Assembly: GCA_018648685.1 (NCBI GenBank) | Contig: JABGQT010000125.1 | Span: forward strand, 1 to 36,839 | Direction of reading: 5' to 3' | From: Anaerolineae bacterium | GTDB lineage: Bacteria; Chloroflexota; Anaerolineae; Anaerolineales; Villigracilaceae | Length of the DNA: 36,839 bases | Shown: positions 16,303 through 24,537 of the stretch, in pieces | How positions within the stretch are numbered: position 1 is the first letter of the stretch | Layout of the letters: each line of letters opens with the position of its first letter | Made by a program: the position numbers and the translations under genes | Notes under the pieces: model-generated | What the model was told of the DNA's origin: nothing | What the model saw: only the letters and a program-made list of their open reading frames with translations | The model's database searches: none

Positions 16303-16394
16303 TTTTTTGTATCAAGAAAGCATCTATTAATAGTTAAATATTATCTTAGAAAAGTATATGAATATTAAGATAATGAGTTTTTTACGGTATAGAT

Positions 16395-16403
16395 TGGTAT
16401 AAT
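16395..16403 (+). promoter_or_regulatory. Extended -10 promoter element for ftsH
   Basis: TGG-TATAAT at 16395-16403, with no clear -35. It is followed by AGGAGG (16415-16420) and the GTG start at 16426. Confidence 0.6.
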
Positions 16404-16425
16404 TTTCAATCTATAGGAGGATTCT

Positions 16426-18297
16426 GTGGAATCAAAACGAAATCAATCATATTTTGTCTACGTTTTACTTTTCATTGCGATTATTGCAATGGTCTTTATG
16501 AACGTAAGGCAAGGCACTGGAACGGATGATGCTACTCTCACGATTAACGAACTTGCACGTGCTGTGCAAGACGGAGATGTTAACCGTATTATTGTTCAGG
16601 AAGATAATAAAGTTATTGCTGTTTATGGAACGGGCGAAGATGAAATAGAGCGTCTTTCTCATAAGGAGCCATCAAGCTCTTTTGTTGAACAGTTGCTTAA
16701 TTTAGGTGTTTCTCCTGATGCTCTATCTTCTGAAAAAGTTAAGATAGAAGCGCAAGCTCCTAGCGCATGGTCTGGATTTTTAGCCAGCGCGCTTTATATT
16801 CTGCCTGTTATTTTTATGGCGGGGATTCTTTTCTTCATCTTCCGTCAGGCGCAGGGCAGCAATAATCAGGCGATGTCTTTTGGTAAATCTCGCGCTCGCA
16901 TGTTTACAGGCGAGAATCCCACTGTCACCTTTGAAGATGTCGCTGGTGCTGACGAAGCAAAAGAAGAATTGGGCGAAATTGTCGAGTTCCTGAAAGAGCC
17001 GGAGAAATTTATCCAACTGGGAGCACGTATCCCCAAGGGCGTTCTCTTGGTCGGTGCGCCGGGAACAGGCAAAACTTTAATGGCAAAAGCTGTTTCAGGC
17101 GAAGCCGGCGTCCCTTTCTTCTCTATTTCTGGCTCAGAATTTGTTGAGATGTTCGTGGGTGTTGGCGCAAGCCGTGTACGCGATCTTTTCGAGCAGGCCA
17201 AGCGTCATGCTCCTACCATTATTTTTGTAGATGAAATTGATGCGGTGGGTAGACAGCGTGGTGCCGGATTAGGTGGCTCGCATGATGAACGTGAGCAAAC
17301 CCTTAACCAAATGCTTGTTGAAATGGATGGTTTTGATACGGATACCAACGTGATTATGATCGCGGCAACCAATCGCCCGGACATCCTTGACCCCGCCTTG
17401 ATGCGTCCTGGACGCTTTGATCGACGCGTAATGATGGATCGCCCCGATATGAAAGGCCGCGAAGCCATTCTTCAGGTACATTCCAAAGGTAAACCCCTCG
17501 ACCCCGATGTCGATCTGGGCTCCCTCGCTCGTGGCACTCCCGGATTTGTAGGTGCAGACCTTGAAAATCTGATCAACGAAGGTGCGCTTTTAGCTGCGCG
17601 ACGTGATAAGAAATCAATTAGCCAAGCCGAATTAGAAGAGGCAATTGAACGCGTAGTAATGGGACCTGAGCGAAAATCTCGTTTGATCTCGGAAGAAGAA
17701 AAACGAATTATCGCCTATCACGAAGCTGGGCATGCTGTTGTGGGCAATGCTCTCGCAGAAGCTGATCCTGTCCAGAAAGTGACAATTATTGGACGTGGAC
17801 AAGCTGGTGGCGTAACCTGGTTCCGTCCGGACGAAGAGCGGATGCTTCAATCTCGCAAAAAAATGAAAGCTACTCTGGCATATGCTCTTGGTGGGCGTGT
17901 GGCCGAAGAAGAAGCTTTTGATGATATTACTTCGGGCGCATCCAGCGATCTTGAGCAGGTGACTCGAATGGCGCGTACAATGGTCACTCGTCTTGGTATG
18001 AGCGATGAGATGGGTTTGATGACTTACGGGCAAAAAGAAGAATTAGTTTTCTTGGGCCGTGAGATTTCAGAACAACGTGATTACTCCGATGCAATTGCTG
18101 AGAAAATTGATGCCGAAGTCCGTAAGATGGTGGACGAAGCCTATAAAACAGCAAAGAAAATTTTGAAGAAATATCGCAAAGAATTAAACGCCGTTGCTGA
18201 AGCACTCATGGAAAACGAGAATATCAGCCGCGAAGAATTTGAAGCTATCTTCCCACCTCCTTTCGAGAAGAAAAGCGGTACGCCGCAGGTTGCGTAA
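16426..18297 (+). CDS. ftsH: ATP-dependent zinc metalloprotease FtsH
   Basis: A 623-residue membrane-bound AAA+ protease that degrades damaged membrane proteins and short-lived regulators as a hexamer. It has two membrane helices (about 10-26 and 118-139) around an extracytoplasmic region, and a Walker A GAPGTGKT (210-217). Walker B is [11 protein letters not shown], the second region of homology is [22 protein letters not shown] (read in parts), and the zinc protease motif HEAGH is at 432-436. It starts at GTG 16426 with a full AGGAGG ribosome site. It appears monocistronic and is followed by a strong terminator. Confidence 0.97.
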   Translation: MESKRNQSYFVYVLLFIAIIAMVFMNVRQGTGTDDATLTINELARAVQDGDVNRIIVQEDNKVIAVYGTGEDEIERLSHKEPSSSFVEQLLNLGVSPDALSSEKVKIEAQAPSAWSGFLASALYILPVIFMAGILFFIFRQAQGSNNQAMSFGKSRARMFTGENPTVTFEDVAGADEAKEELGEIVEFLKEPEKFIQLGARIPKGVLLVGAPGTGKTLMAKAVSGEAGVPFFSISGSEFVEMFVGVGASRVRDLFEQAKRHAPTIIFVDEIDAVGRQRGAGLGGSHDEREQTLNQMLVEMDGFDTDTNVIMIAATNRPDILDPALMRPGRFDRRVMMDRPDMKGREAILQVHSKGKPLDPDVDLGSLARGTPGFVGADLENLINEGALLAARRDKKSISQAELEEAIERVVMGPERKSRLISEEEKRIIAYHEAGHAVVGNALAEADPVQKVTIIGRGQAGGVTWFRPDEERMLQSRKKMKATLAYALGGRVAEEEAFDDITSGASSDLEQVTRMARTMVTRLGMSDEMGLMTYGQKEELVFLGREISEQRDYSDAIAEKIDAEVRKMVDEAYKTAKKILKKYRKELNAVAEALMENENISREEFEAIFPPPFEKKSGTPQVA

Positions 18298-18323
18298 ACA
18301 GTAGTCAGTATTCAGTAGAATCA

Positions 18324-18358
18324 AAAAAGGAGACTTTCATTGCGAAAGTCTCCTTTTT
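18324..18358 (+). terminator. Terminator of ftsH
   Basis: A perfect 15-bp stem (18324-18338 with 18344-18358), a 5-nt loop and T5. Confidence 0.9.
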
Positions 18359-18385
18359 ATTTCTGATTGCTAAGCTATATATTAA

Positions 18386-18426
18386 AAGACTTCCGAAGTT
18401 TTAAAATTTAAAACTTCGGAAGTCTT
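18386..18426. repeat. Perfect 20-bp hairpin between ftsH and fadD
   Basis: The arms 18386-18405 and 18407-18426 are fully complementary with a one-base loop. It sits between convergent genes and could terminate the fadD operon on the minus strand or be a mobile short palindrome. A 12-bp inverted repeat (18306-18317 with 18433-18444) encloses this hairpin and the preceding terminator. A C9 run follows at 18444-18452. Confidence 0.65.
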
Positions 18427-18462
18427 GTTTTTACTGAATACTGCCCCCCCCCTGAATATCAA

Positions 18463-20160
18463 TTACTCTCCCGCTTCTTTATGCTGCCGCACCAACTCTC
18501 GGCGCAAGATCTTGCCAACAGTTGTTTTGGGCAACTCATCACGGAATTCAACATGCGAGGGGACTTTGTATTTCGCAAGTTTTTCTTTTGCAAAATCTCT
18601 AACTTCATCTACAGTTAGTGTTTCGCCTTCCTTTACGACAACCCAAGCCTTTACAGTCTCGCCGCGATATGGGTCAGGGATGCCTGCTACGCCAACTTCC
18701 AGCACTTTTGGGTGATCAGAAATCGTTTCTTCTACTTCGCGAGGCCAAACCTGGAAACCGCCGGGCTTGATCAATTCTTTTTTGCGATCAACGATATAGA
18801 AATAGCCTTCATCGTCCATGCGAGCAATATCGCCAGTGTATAGCCATGTTTCACCATTCCACTCACGCAAGGAATTTGCGGTCTCTGTAGGCATATTATG
18901 ATAGCCATGCATCACTTGCGGGCCTTGTAGCACAATTTCTCCGATCTCACCAATCGCCATTTCGGTCTCACCGTCATCCAGGCTGACAATACGACAATCA
19001 ACATCGGGGAGCGGCATACCAATGGAGCCGGTCTTATTTGCGCCATCAAAGGGATTGCAGTGGGTGGCTGTTGGCGCTTCTGAAAGACCATAGCCCTCGA
19101 AAACTTTTCCACCAGTTAGTTCTTCAAATTTATCTTTTGTTTCGCGCATGAGCGCAGCGGAGCCAGAGATGCAAGCTTTGATGGAGGAAAGGTCATATTT
19201 ACCCGCCAACACATCAGGGTGATTATTGATCGCGTTATAAAGCGTTGGCACACCGGGGAAAATTGATGCGCGGTATTTGCTGATATTCTCTAAAACATCC
19301 TTCAAATCGCGTGGGTTGGGAACCATCACTAAAGTAGCGCCATTTGCAAAGCCAAAGTTCATCCCTGCGACCATGCCATAAACATGGAAAAGGGGAATGC
19401 CCATCAAGACGACTTCTTTTCCTTCTTCAAGATCGGTCATCCAACTGGAAATTTGCAAAGAGTTGGCAACGATATTGCGATGCAATGCAACCGCGCCTTT
19501 GGGCACACCAGTTGTTCCGCCGCTATACTGGAACAAACATGGATCATCGGGACCAATATCCAGTTTCGGGCGATCCGAAGGGTTATATTTGGCAAGCAGG
19601 TCCTGCATCCAGATATCGCCTTCAGCCAAACCGCCTTCAATTCGGTGTCCGCCTTTCTTCTCTACAGCCAAAGTGAAAAGAACGCGCGTTAAAGCCGGGA
19701 GTGTTTCCTTGAGATTGGTAACAATGACTGTTTTTAATTTTGTTTTATCTCGTGCAGACTGGATCGTTTCATAAAAATTACTCATCACGAGCATCACTTC
19801 GATGCCCGCATCATTTGCCTGATGCGCAATTTCAGTTGCTGTATAGAGGGGGTTCGATGCTACTACAACGCCGCCAGCTTTCAAGACAGCATAATAAGCC
19901 ATCACAAATTGGGGTGTATTTGGCATAAAAACGCCCACGCGGTCGCCTTTCTTTACTCCCAAATCTACCAGAGCACCAGCGAGAGCATCAGTGATCTCAT
20001 TCATCTCTTTATAAGAAACTTTCGCGCCCTTAAAAATAGTACATGCTTTGTCGGGGTACTTTTCGGCAGCTTCTTCTAAAAAGTGGAATAAAGGTTTCTG
20101 TGGGTACTCAACACTGTGCGGAACACCTTTATCGTAATTCTTTAACCAGACTTGCTCCAT
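18463..20160 (-). CDS. fadD: Long-chain fatty-acid--CoA ligase (AMP-binding)
   Basis: A 565-residue adenylate-forming ligase that activates fatty acids to acyl-CoA via an acyl-adenylate. It has the P-loop-like motif YSGGTTGVPKGA (212-223), EGYGLSEAPTATHCNP, the TGD motif in WLYTGDIARMDDEGYF and the C-terminal lysine in LPKTTVGKILRRELV. The length and the N-terminal arrangement match FadD rather than acetyl-CoA synthetase. It is the last gene after yraN and miaA on the minus strand (73 nt gap). Chain-length preference cannot be told. Confidence 0.92.
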   Translation of the reverse strand: MEQVWLKNYDKGVPHSVEYPQKPLFHFLEEAAEKYPDKACTIFKGAKVSYKEMNEITDALAGALVDLGVKKGDRVGVFMPNTPQFVMAYYAVLKAGGVVVASNPLYTATEIAHQANDAGIEVMLVMSNFYETIQSARDKTKLKTVIVTNLKETLPALTRVLFTLAVEKKGGHRIEGGLAEGDIWMQDLLAKYNPSDRPKLDIGPDDPCLFQYSGGTTGVPKGAVALHRNIVANSLQISSWMTDLEEGKEVVLMGIPLFHVYGMVAGMNFGFANGATLVMVPNPRDLKDVLENISKYRASIFPGVPTLYNAINNHPDVLAGKYDLSSIKACISGSAALMRETKDKFEELTGGKVFEGYGLSEAPTATHCNPFDGANKTGSIGMPLPDVDCRIVSLDDGETEMAIGEIGEIVLQGPQVMHGYHNMPTETANSLREWNGETWLYTGDIARMDDEGYFYIVDRKKELIKPGGFQVWPREVEETISDHPKVLEVGVAGIPDPYRGETVKAWVVVKEGETLTVDEVRDFAKEKLAKYKVPSHVEFRDELPKTTVGKILRRELVRQHKEAGE

Positions 20161-20233
20161 TGGGGAACCTCCTCCATATTCAATTGATTTTGACTATTGG
20201 CTTTGTCTATTATACAGGATAAAATCCCAAAAA

Positions 20234-21178
20234 TTACATTTTAGCTAACCATTTGAAAATTTCTTTTTCTGTTTGGATGAAAAGCTCGGCATCGCCCGCG
20301 TCAAACCACTTGATGCGTTCGTCATCATCTTTGAACCAATTGGCTTGCCTCCGTACGAAAACCCGCGTTACCCGTTTCATCTGCACAATTGCTTCATCCT
20401 GAGACATCTTACCGTTTAATACCGCCACACATTGACGGTATCCCAAAGCAGACATACTCGGCAGCTCTGACGCATGCCCCGCATCAAGCAGATTTTGCAC
20501 CTCATCCAATAACCCCGCTGCAAACATCTGCTCGATCCGCAAATCTACGCGTTCATACAACTCCGGGCGCGGACGTTTCAGCCCAATTGTTAGCAAATTA
20601 TAAGGAGATTTCCCACTCTGCTTTCGTTGCGATGAAAATCTCTTCCCTGTTGTCAAGATCACTTCCAATGCCCTTATCGTCCGCCGCACATTACGATAAT
20701 CAATTTTTTCAGCCGCAACAGAATCAAGCGTAGCAAGTTTAGCGTGTAGCCACTCAGCCCCTCTTTCCTCTTTCATTCTTTCTAGTTCACCCCGCAACCT
20801 TTTGTCTGCCTTAACTTCTGGTGGCAGCCAACCCTCCGTCACCGCTCGAAAGTATTGCCCCGTCCCGCCAACGAGAAAAGGTAGCTTGCCCCGCGCAACA
20901 ATATCTTCAATAATTTTCGATGCCGTTTTCTGAAATTGTCCCAACGACCACGTTTCATCAGGGTTCGACACATCAATTAAATGATGGGACACTCGCGCCA
21001 TCTCCTTCGCGGAGGGTTTTGCCGTACCTATATTCATCCCACGATAAAAAAGTCGCGAATCGGATGAGATGATCTCGCCGTTAAAGTGTTCAGCAAGTTG
21101 GAGAGATAATTCTGTTTTCCCAACGGCTGTGGGACCAATAATTGCAATAAGGGGGGGCTTTAAACCTTCAACTTTCAA
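20234..21178 (-). CDS. miaA: tRNA dimethylallyltransferase MiaA
   Basis: A 314-residue enzyme that adds the isopentenyl group to A37 of tRNAs reading UNN codons. It has the P-loop GPTAVGKT (15-22), DSRLFYRGMNIGTAKPS, HHLIDVSNPDE, LVGGTGQYFRAVTEGW, DYRNVRRTIRALEV and ALGYRQ, all MiaA signatures. It lies 17 nt downstream of yraN, in the same operon. Confidence 0.97.
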   Translation of the reverse strand: MKVEGLKPPLIAIIGPTAVGKTELSLQLAEHFNGEIISSDSRLFYRGMNIGTAKPSAKEMARVSHHLIDVSNPDETWSLGQFQKTASKIIEDIVARGKLPFLVGGTGQYFRAVTEGWLPPEVKADKRLRGELERMKEERGAEWLHAKLATLDSVAAEKIDYRNVRRTIRALEVILTTGKRFSSQRKQSGKSPYNLLTIGLKRPRPELYERVDLRIEQMFAAGLLDEVQNLLDAGHASELPSMSALGYRQCVAVLNGKMSQDEAIVQMKRVTRVFVRRQANWFKDDDERIKWFDAGDAELFIQTEKEIFKWLAKM

Positions 21179-21195
21179 CTTTTCAACCTTCTAAC

Positions 21196-21549
21196 CTATA
21201 AAATATCTTCAAAATGCGTGATCTTCGGTTTCTTTCCCGAAGGTTTCCCTTCTACAGAAATTGCATCAATGCGCCAATGTTCTAAATTCTTCTCTTGAGC
21301 GTAATGCTCTGCGCAATCGAAGATATGCTGTTGTTTTCGGGGTGTAATAGAATCTTCAGGATATCCGAAGCCAGCCGAAGTCCGCGTTTTGACTTCGACG
21401 AAGACGATGATCTCATCACGCTTAAGGATGAGATCGACCTCCCCATATGGAGTGCGGACATTCTTATCCACAAGTGCATAGCCTTCCTTTTGCAAATATT
21501 CAGCGGCGATTCCCTCGCCCCAGCGTCCGACTTTCTGATTATGAGACAT
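21196..21549 (-). CDS. YraN/UPF0102 family nuclease-like protein
   Basis: A 117-residue restriction-endonuclease-fold protein. It has GRWGEGIAAEYLQKEGY, then the PD-(D/E)xK-like core YGEVDLILKRDEIIVFVEVKTR and the Arg/Lys region TPRKQQHIFDCAEHY. The family is often found near rnhB or DNA repair genes; its cellular role is unclear. It is first in the yraN-miaA-fadD operon, divergent from ttuB, with a hairpin in between. Confidence 0.9.
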   Translation of the reverse strand: MSHNQKVGRWGEGIAAEYLQKEGYALVDKNVRTPYGEVDLILKRDEIIVFVEVKTRTSAGFGYPEDSITPRKQQHIFDCAEHYAQEKNLEHWRIDAISVEGKPSGKKPKITHFEDIL

Positions 21550-21568
21550 AGCAGAATCCTACCATAAA

Positions 21569-21601
21569 AGGTACTGAGCATTTCAAAAATGCTCAGTACC
21601 T
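21569..21601. repeat. Perfect 15-bp hairpin in a divergent promoter region
   Basis: The arms 21569-21583 and 21587-21601 are fully complementary with a 3-nt loop. The flanking genes (yraN and ttuB) are transcribed away from it, so it is not a normal terminator for either. It resembles the hairpin at 807-841 in size and loop. Confidence 0.6.
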
Positions 21602-21610
21602 GCTCAACAA

Positions 21611-21619
21611 TGGTAAAAT
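21611..21619 (+). promoter_or_regulatory. Extended -10 element for ttuB, probably leaderless
   Basis: TGG-TAAAAT ends seven bases before ATG 21627. There is no Shine-Dalgarno, so transcription would start at the initiation codon. It is the same arrangement as at 10577-10592. Confidence 0.5.
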
Positions 21620-21626
21620 CCCGCCC

Positions 21627-21827
21627 ATGAAATATAAAACCACAATTGTTCTGCGTGACAAAAAATATGAAGTAAAAGCTGGCAGCACTTTGCTTTCTGC
21701 ACTCAAAAAACTTGAGATATTGCCCGAATCTGTCATCTGCGTACGTGGTGGAGAACTCATCACTGAAGATAGCATTTTAAAAGATGGCGAAACCATCAAA
21801 CTCGTCTCCGTCATCTCCGGTGGATAA
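21627..21827 (+). CDS. ttuB: Ubiquitin-like sulfur carrier (TtuB/MoaD/ThiS family)
   Basis: A 66-residue beta-grasp protein ending in the diagnostic Gly-Gly (VSVISGG). In this family the C-terminal glycine is activated as a thiocarboxylate to donate sulfur. The next gene is a TtuA-type tRNA thiouridylase, so the likely role is delivery of sulfur for 2-thiolation of tRNA position 54, as in Thermus. MoaD or ThiS function is the alternative, but no molybdopterin or thiamine genes are near. The activating E1-like enzyme (TtuC) is not in the window. Confidence 0.8.
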   Translation: MKYKTTIVLRDKKYEVKAGSTLLSALKKLEILPESVICVRGGELITEDSILKDGETIKLVSVISGG

Positions 21828-21829
21828 CC

Positions 21830-21930
21830 TTGTAAGGGCGACCCTTCGTGCTAATAATGTGATTTTTATATTGATAAGCACTCTAGTAATAATGACATTC
21901 CTTTTTATCAAAACGGGTCGCCCCTACGAA
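21830..21930. repeat. MITE-like element between ttuB and ttuA
   Basis: An element of about 100 bp bounded by inverted ends GTAAGGGCGACCC (about 21832-21844) and GGGTCGCCCCTAC (about 21915-21927, one mismatch), with an AT-rich interior including TTGATAA ... TTATCAA. It contains no ORF. Confidence 0.55.
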
Positions 21931-21953
21931 ATTATCAAACTACCCAACTAACT

Positions 21954-22880
21954 ATGAAATGTAAAAAATGCCGCGGCAAAGCCGTTATCAATATGCGTCA
22001 CCACAATATGGGTTTATGCAAGGATGATTTCCTGCAATGGATCCCGGAGCAGACGCAGAAGCATATTGAAAAACAGAAGATGTTCACAACAGATGAGAAG
22101 ATTCTGGTCGCCGTTTCGGGAGGAAAGGATTCTCTCGCGCTTTGGGATATTCTACAAATTCTCGGCTACCAAGCGGATGGACTCTACATCGCCCTCGGCA
22201 TTGATGAGGGAATTAGTTACTCAGCTGAATCGCAGCGATTAACTTCAGCGTTCGCCAACGCCCGTGACCTGAAATTGCATGTCGTTAATATCGCATCCGA
22301 TTATGGGACAGACCTCCCAACGCTCGCGAAAGGGACCAAGCGTGGACGCGATAAGCCCTGTTCCTCCTGTGGCCTCGTTAAACGTCATGAGATGAATCGC
22401 ATTGCTCGCGATTATGGTTATGACGTTCTCGCCACAGGGCATAATCTCGACGATGAAGCCGCGACCCTCTTCTCAAATACTCTGCAATGGAATGGCGACT
22501 ATCTCATTCGTCAGCATCCCGTTCTCCCTTCAAGGGATGGCTTGGCGCGTAAGGTAAAGCCCCTCTTCCGCTTTTACGAGAAAGAGATGGCAGCCTATGC
22601 CCTCCTGAGGGGTATCGAATATATTTACGATGAATGCCCCTTTGCGGAGGGTTCAACATCCACGCAGTATAAAGAATTGCTCAATGAATTGGAGAATAAA
22701 CATCCCGGTGCAAAGCAGCATTTCTTTGTCAAATTTCTTTCTGCAAAAAAGAAAGGGCTTTTTGCAGAACCGACCGAAAAGATCGTGCCAGCGTTGCATA
22801 TTTGCCCCGTTTGTGGGCAACCAACGTCAATGGAAGGTGAATGTACTTTTTGCAGGATGATGGGCGTTAGTAAAAGTTGA
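21954..22880 (+). CDS. ttuA: tRNA 2-thiolation enzyme, TtuA/TtcA superfamily
   Basis: A 308-residue PP-loop ATPase. The N-terminal zinc site is formed by Cys3, Cys6 and Cys22 with nearby His. The PP-loop is SGGKDS (55-60). Cys136 and Cys139 (KPCSSCG) plus Cys228 (YDECPF) fit the three [4Fe-4S] ligands of TtuA. A C-terminal zinc finger uses Cys284/287/297/300 (CPVCG ... CTFC). Two zinc fingers and the adjacent GG-ending sulfur carrier favour TtuA (2-thio-ribothymidine 54) over TtcA (2-thiocytidine 32). A MITE-like element separates it from ttuB. Confidence 0.88.
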   Translation: MKCKKCRGKAVINMRHHNMGLCKDDFLQWIPEQTQKHIEKQKMFTTDEKILVAVSGGKDSLALWDILQILGYQADGLYIALGIDEGISYSAESQRLTSAFANARDLKLHVVNIASDYGTDLPTLAKGTKRGRDKPCSSCGLVKRHEMNRIARDYGYDVLATGHNLDDEAATLFSNTLQWNGDYLIRQHPVLPSRDGLARKVKPLFRFYEKEMAAYALLRGIEYIYDECPFAEGSTSTQYKELLNELENKHPGAKQHFFVKFLSAKKKGLFAEPTEKIVPALHICPVCGQPTSMEGECTFCRMMGVSKS

Positions 22881-22889
22881 AGCCGCACC

Positions 22890-22960
22890 CCTTGTAGTAA
22901 TCGCTTTAGCGATTTCTTCTCTCGCAAGGTTAAGGGCTGAAACCCTTACTGTAAAGGGAG
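22890..22960. repeat. Short palindromic repeats after ttuA
   Basis: A run of small hairpins: AATCGC-TTT-AGCGATT-like (about 22900-22915) and AAGGGCTGAAACCCTT (about 22932-22947). The style is that of short interspersed palindromes, with no long ORF. Confidence 0.4.
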
Positions 22961-22967
22961 AATTATC

Positions 22968-23045
22968 ATGCTTTTTGCTGAATCTCTACTCATTAAATGG
23001 GAGCAAGCCACGGGTCACGTGCGCTCCGGTTTCTTATCTCCCTAA
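22968..23045 (+). CDS. Possible small ORF (25 codons) with strong ribosome site
   Basis: ATG 22968 is preceded at ideal distance by AAAGGGAG (22953-22960). The 25-residue product starts MLFAESLLIKWEQ and ends LSP. No homologue is recognised and there is no downstream gene on this strand before the glnA terminator. It may be part of a repeat element rather than a real gene. Confidence 0.25.
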   Translation: MLFAESLLIKWEQATGHVRSGFLSP

Positions 23046-23057
23046 AAGAGTAAATAA

Positions 23058-23091
23058 AAATCCCTCCAAGATTTTCATCTCGGAGGGATTT
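23058..23091 (-). terminator. Terminator of glnA
   Basis: A 10-bp stem plus a 4-bp inner stem (23058-23072 with 23077-23091), followed on the minus strand by TTTTT. Confidence 0.85.
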
Positions 23092-23121
23092 CGTGTTTGT
23101 ACTGAAAACTGTTTACTGGTA

Positions 23122-24459
23122 TTACGCTGATTCCAGATAGCGTTCAACTTCCCAGTCAGAAACGTTCAGGCGATGTTCTTCGATCTCTGCCCATTTTGCG
23201 CGGGAGAATGCTGAATAAGCGGCTTCGCCCAATGCCTCTTTGAGCACATCATTATCTTCCAACTCACGCATGGCTTCTGCGAGTGAGCCGGGCAGCGAAT
23301 CGATGCCTTTCTCTGCGCGCTCTTCGGCGGTGAGATGGTAGATATTGATATTATTCATCGGGGCAGGAACGGTCATTTCGTTGTCAATTCCGTCAAGTGC
23401 CGCACCAAGCATGGCTGCAAATGCCAAATATGGATTCGAAGCGGGATCAGGGAAGCGCAATTCGGCGCGGACGGCTTTGTCGCGCCCTTCGATGTGACGG
23501 GGGATGCGGATAAGCGCCGAGCGGTTGGTTTGTGCCCAGCCGATATAGACAGGTGCTTCGTAGCCGGGAACCAAGCGTTTGTAGGAGTTAATGGTCGGAG
23601 AGACCACAGCTGTTAATGCACGAGCGTGTTTCAACTGCCCAGCCATGAAGCTGTATGCGAGCTTGGAAAGTTTGAACTCATCGCTATCATCGAAGAAGAG
23701 ATTTTCTCCATCTGCATCAAAGAGCGATTGGTGGCAGTGCATGCCGGAGCCATTTTCGCCGTAAATTGGTTTTGGCATGAAAGAAGCGATCAAACCGTTT
23801 TGTGCTGCAATCGCCTTGACCGTATATTTTAGGGTCAAGATATTGTCGGCAATACGCAGCGCGTCTCCATAGCGGAAATCAATTTCGTGCTGCCCAAGAG
23901 CAACTTCGTGGTGACCGACTTCAATATCCAAGCCCATTTCGTCGAGGGCTTCCATTAGCTCGGTGCGGACGCGTACAGCTTCATCGTTGGCTGAAAAATC
24001 GAAATATCCGCCAATATCATGCGGTACGGGGTGAACGCCTTCACCGTTGCTGCGTTTGAAAAGGAAGAACTCAGGCTCTGCACCGATATTCAGTGTCCAG
24101 CCGCGATCGGCAATTTTCTTCAACATTCTTTTCAATGTGCCGCGAGGGTCACCTTCAAAAGGCTCTCCATCGGGGGTATAAACATCACAGAAAACACGTG
24201 CGCGGCGACGTTCTTCGGGTGACCAAGGCAAGACAGCGTATGTGTCTTTGTCTACGATCAGGCGCATATCGCTTTCCTGAATGCGTCCAAATCCTGCTAC
24301 TGAAGAGCCGTCAAACCAAACGCCATCTTCAGCGGCATCGGGGAAATTGCGTACAGGCATATCTACTGATTTGACCGTACCGCTGACATCGGTAAATTGC
24401 AATGAAATAAATTTAACGTTGTCTTTTTCAATTTGTGCGAGTAATTCTTTGGTATCCAT
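23122..24459 (-). CDS. glnA: Glutamine synthetase, type I-alpha
   Basis: A 445-residue GSI that makes glutamine from glutamate, ammonia and ATP as a dodecamer. Motifs are VWFDGSSVAGFGR, IGAEPEFFLF, VGHHEVALGQHEIDF, GSGMHCHQSLF, NSYKRLVPGYEAP and NRSALIRIP. The length near 445 and the absence of the ~25-residue insert and adenylylation Tyr segment point to the GSI-alpha class of Bacillus and archaea, regulated by feedback or protein partners rather than AMP addition. It is monocistronic with its own terminator. Confidence 0.96.
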   Translation of the reverse strand: MDTKELLAQIEKDNVKFISLQFTDVSGTVKSVDMPVRNFPDAAEDGVWFDGSSVAGFGRIQESDMRLIVDKDTYAVLPWSPEERRRARVFCDVYTPDGEPFEGDPRGTLKRMLKKIADRGWTLNIGAEPEFFLFKRSNGEGVHPVPHDIGGYFDFSANDEAVRVRTELMEALDEMGLDIEVGHHEVALGQHEIDFRYGDALRIADNILTLKYTVKAIAAQNGLIASFMPKPIYGENGSGMHCHQSLFDADGENLFFDDSDEFKLSKLAYSFMAGQLKHARALTAVVSPTINSYKRLVPGYEAPVYIGWAQTNRSALIRIPRHIEGRDKAVRAELRFPDPASNPYLAFAAMLGAALDGIDNEMTVPAPMNNINIYHLTAEERAEKGIDSLPGSLAEAMRELEDNDVLKEALGEAAYSAFSRAKWAEIEEHRLNVSDWEVERYLESA

Positions 24460-24537
24460 TTTTTTCTCCTATAAAATTAGTTGGATAGATTGACTTTCCA
24501 AACTGCGCGAGTTGGTAACACGCAGATAGTGGATAAA

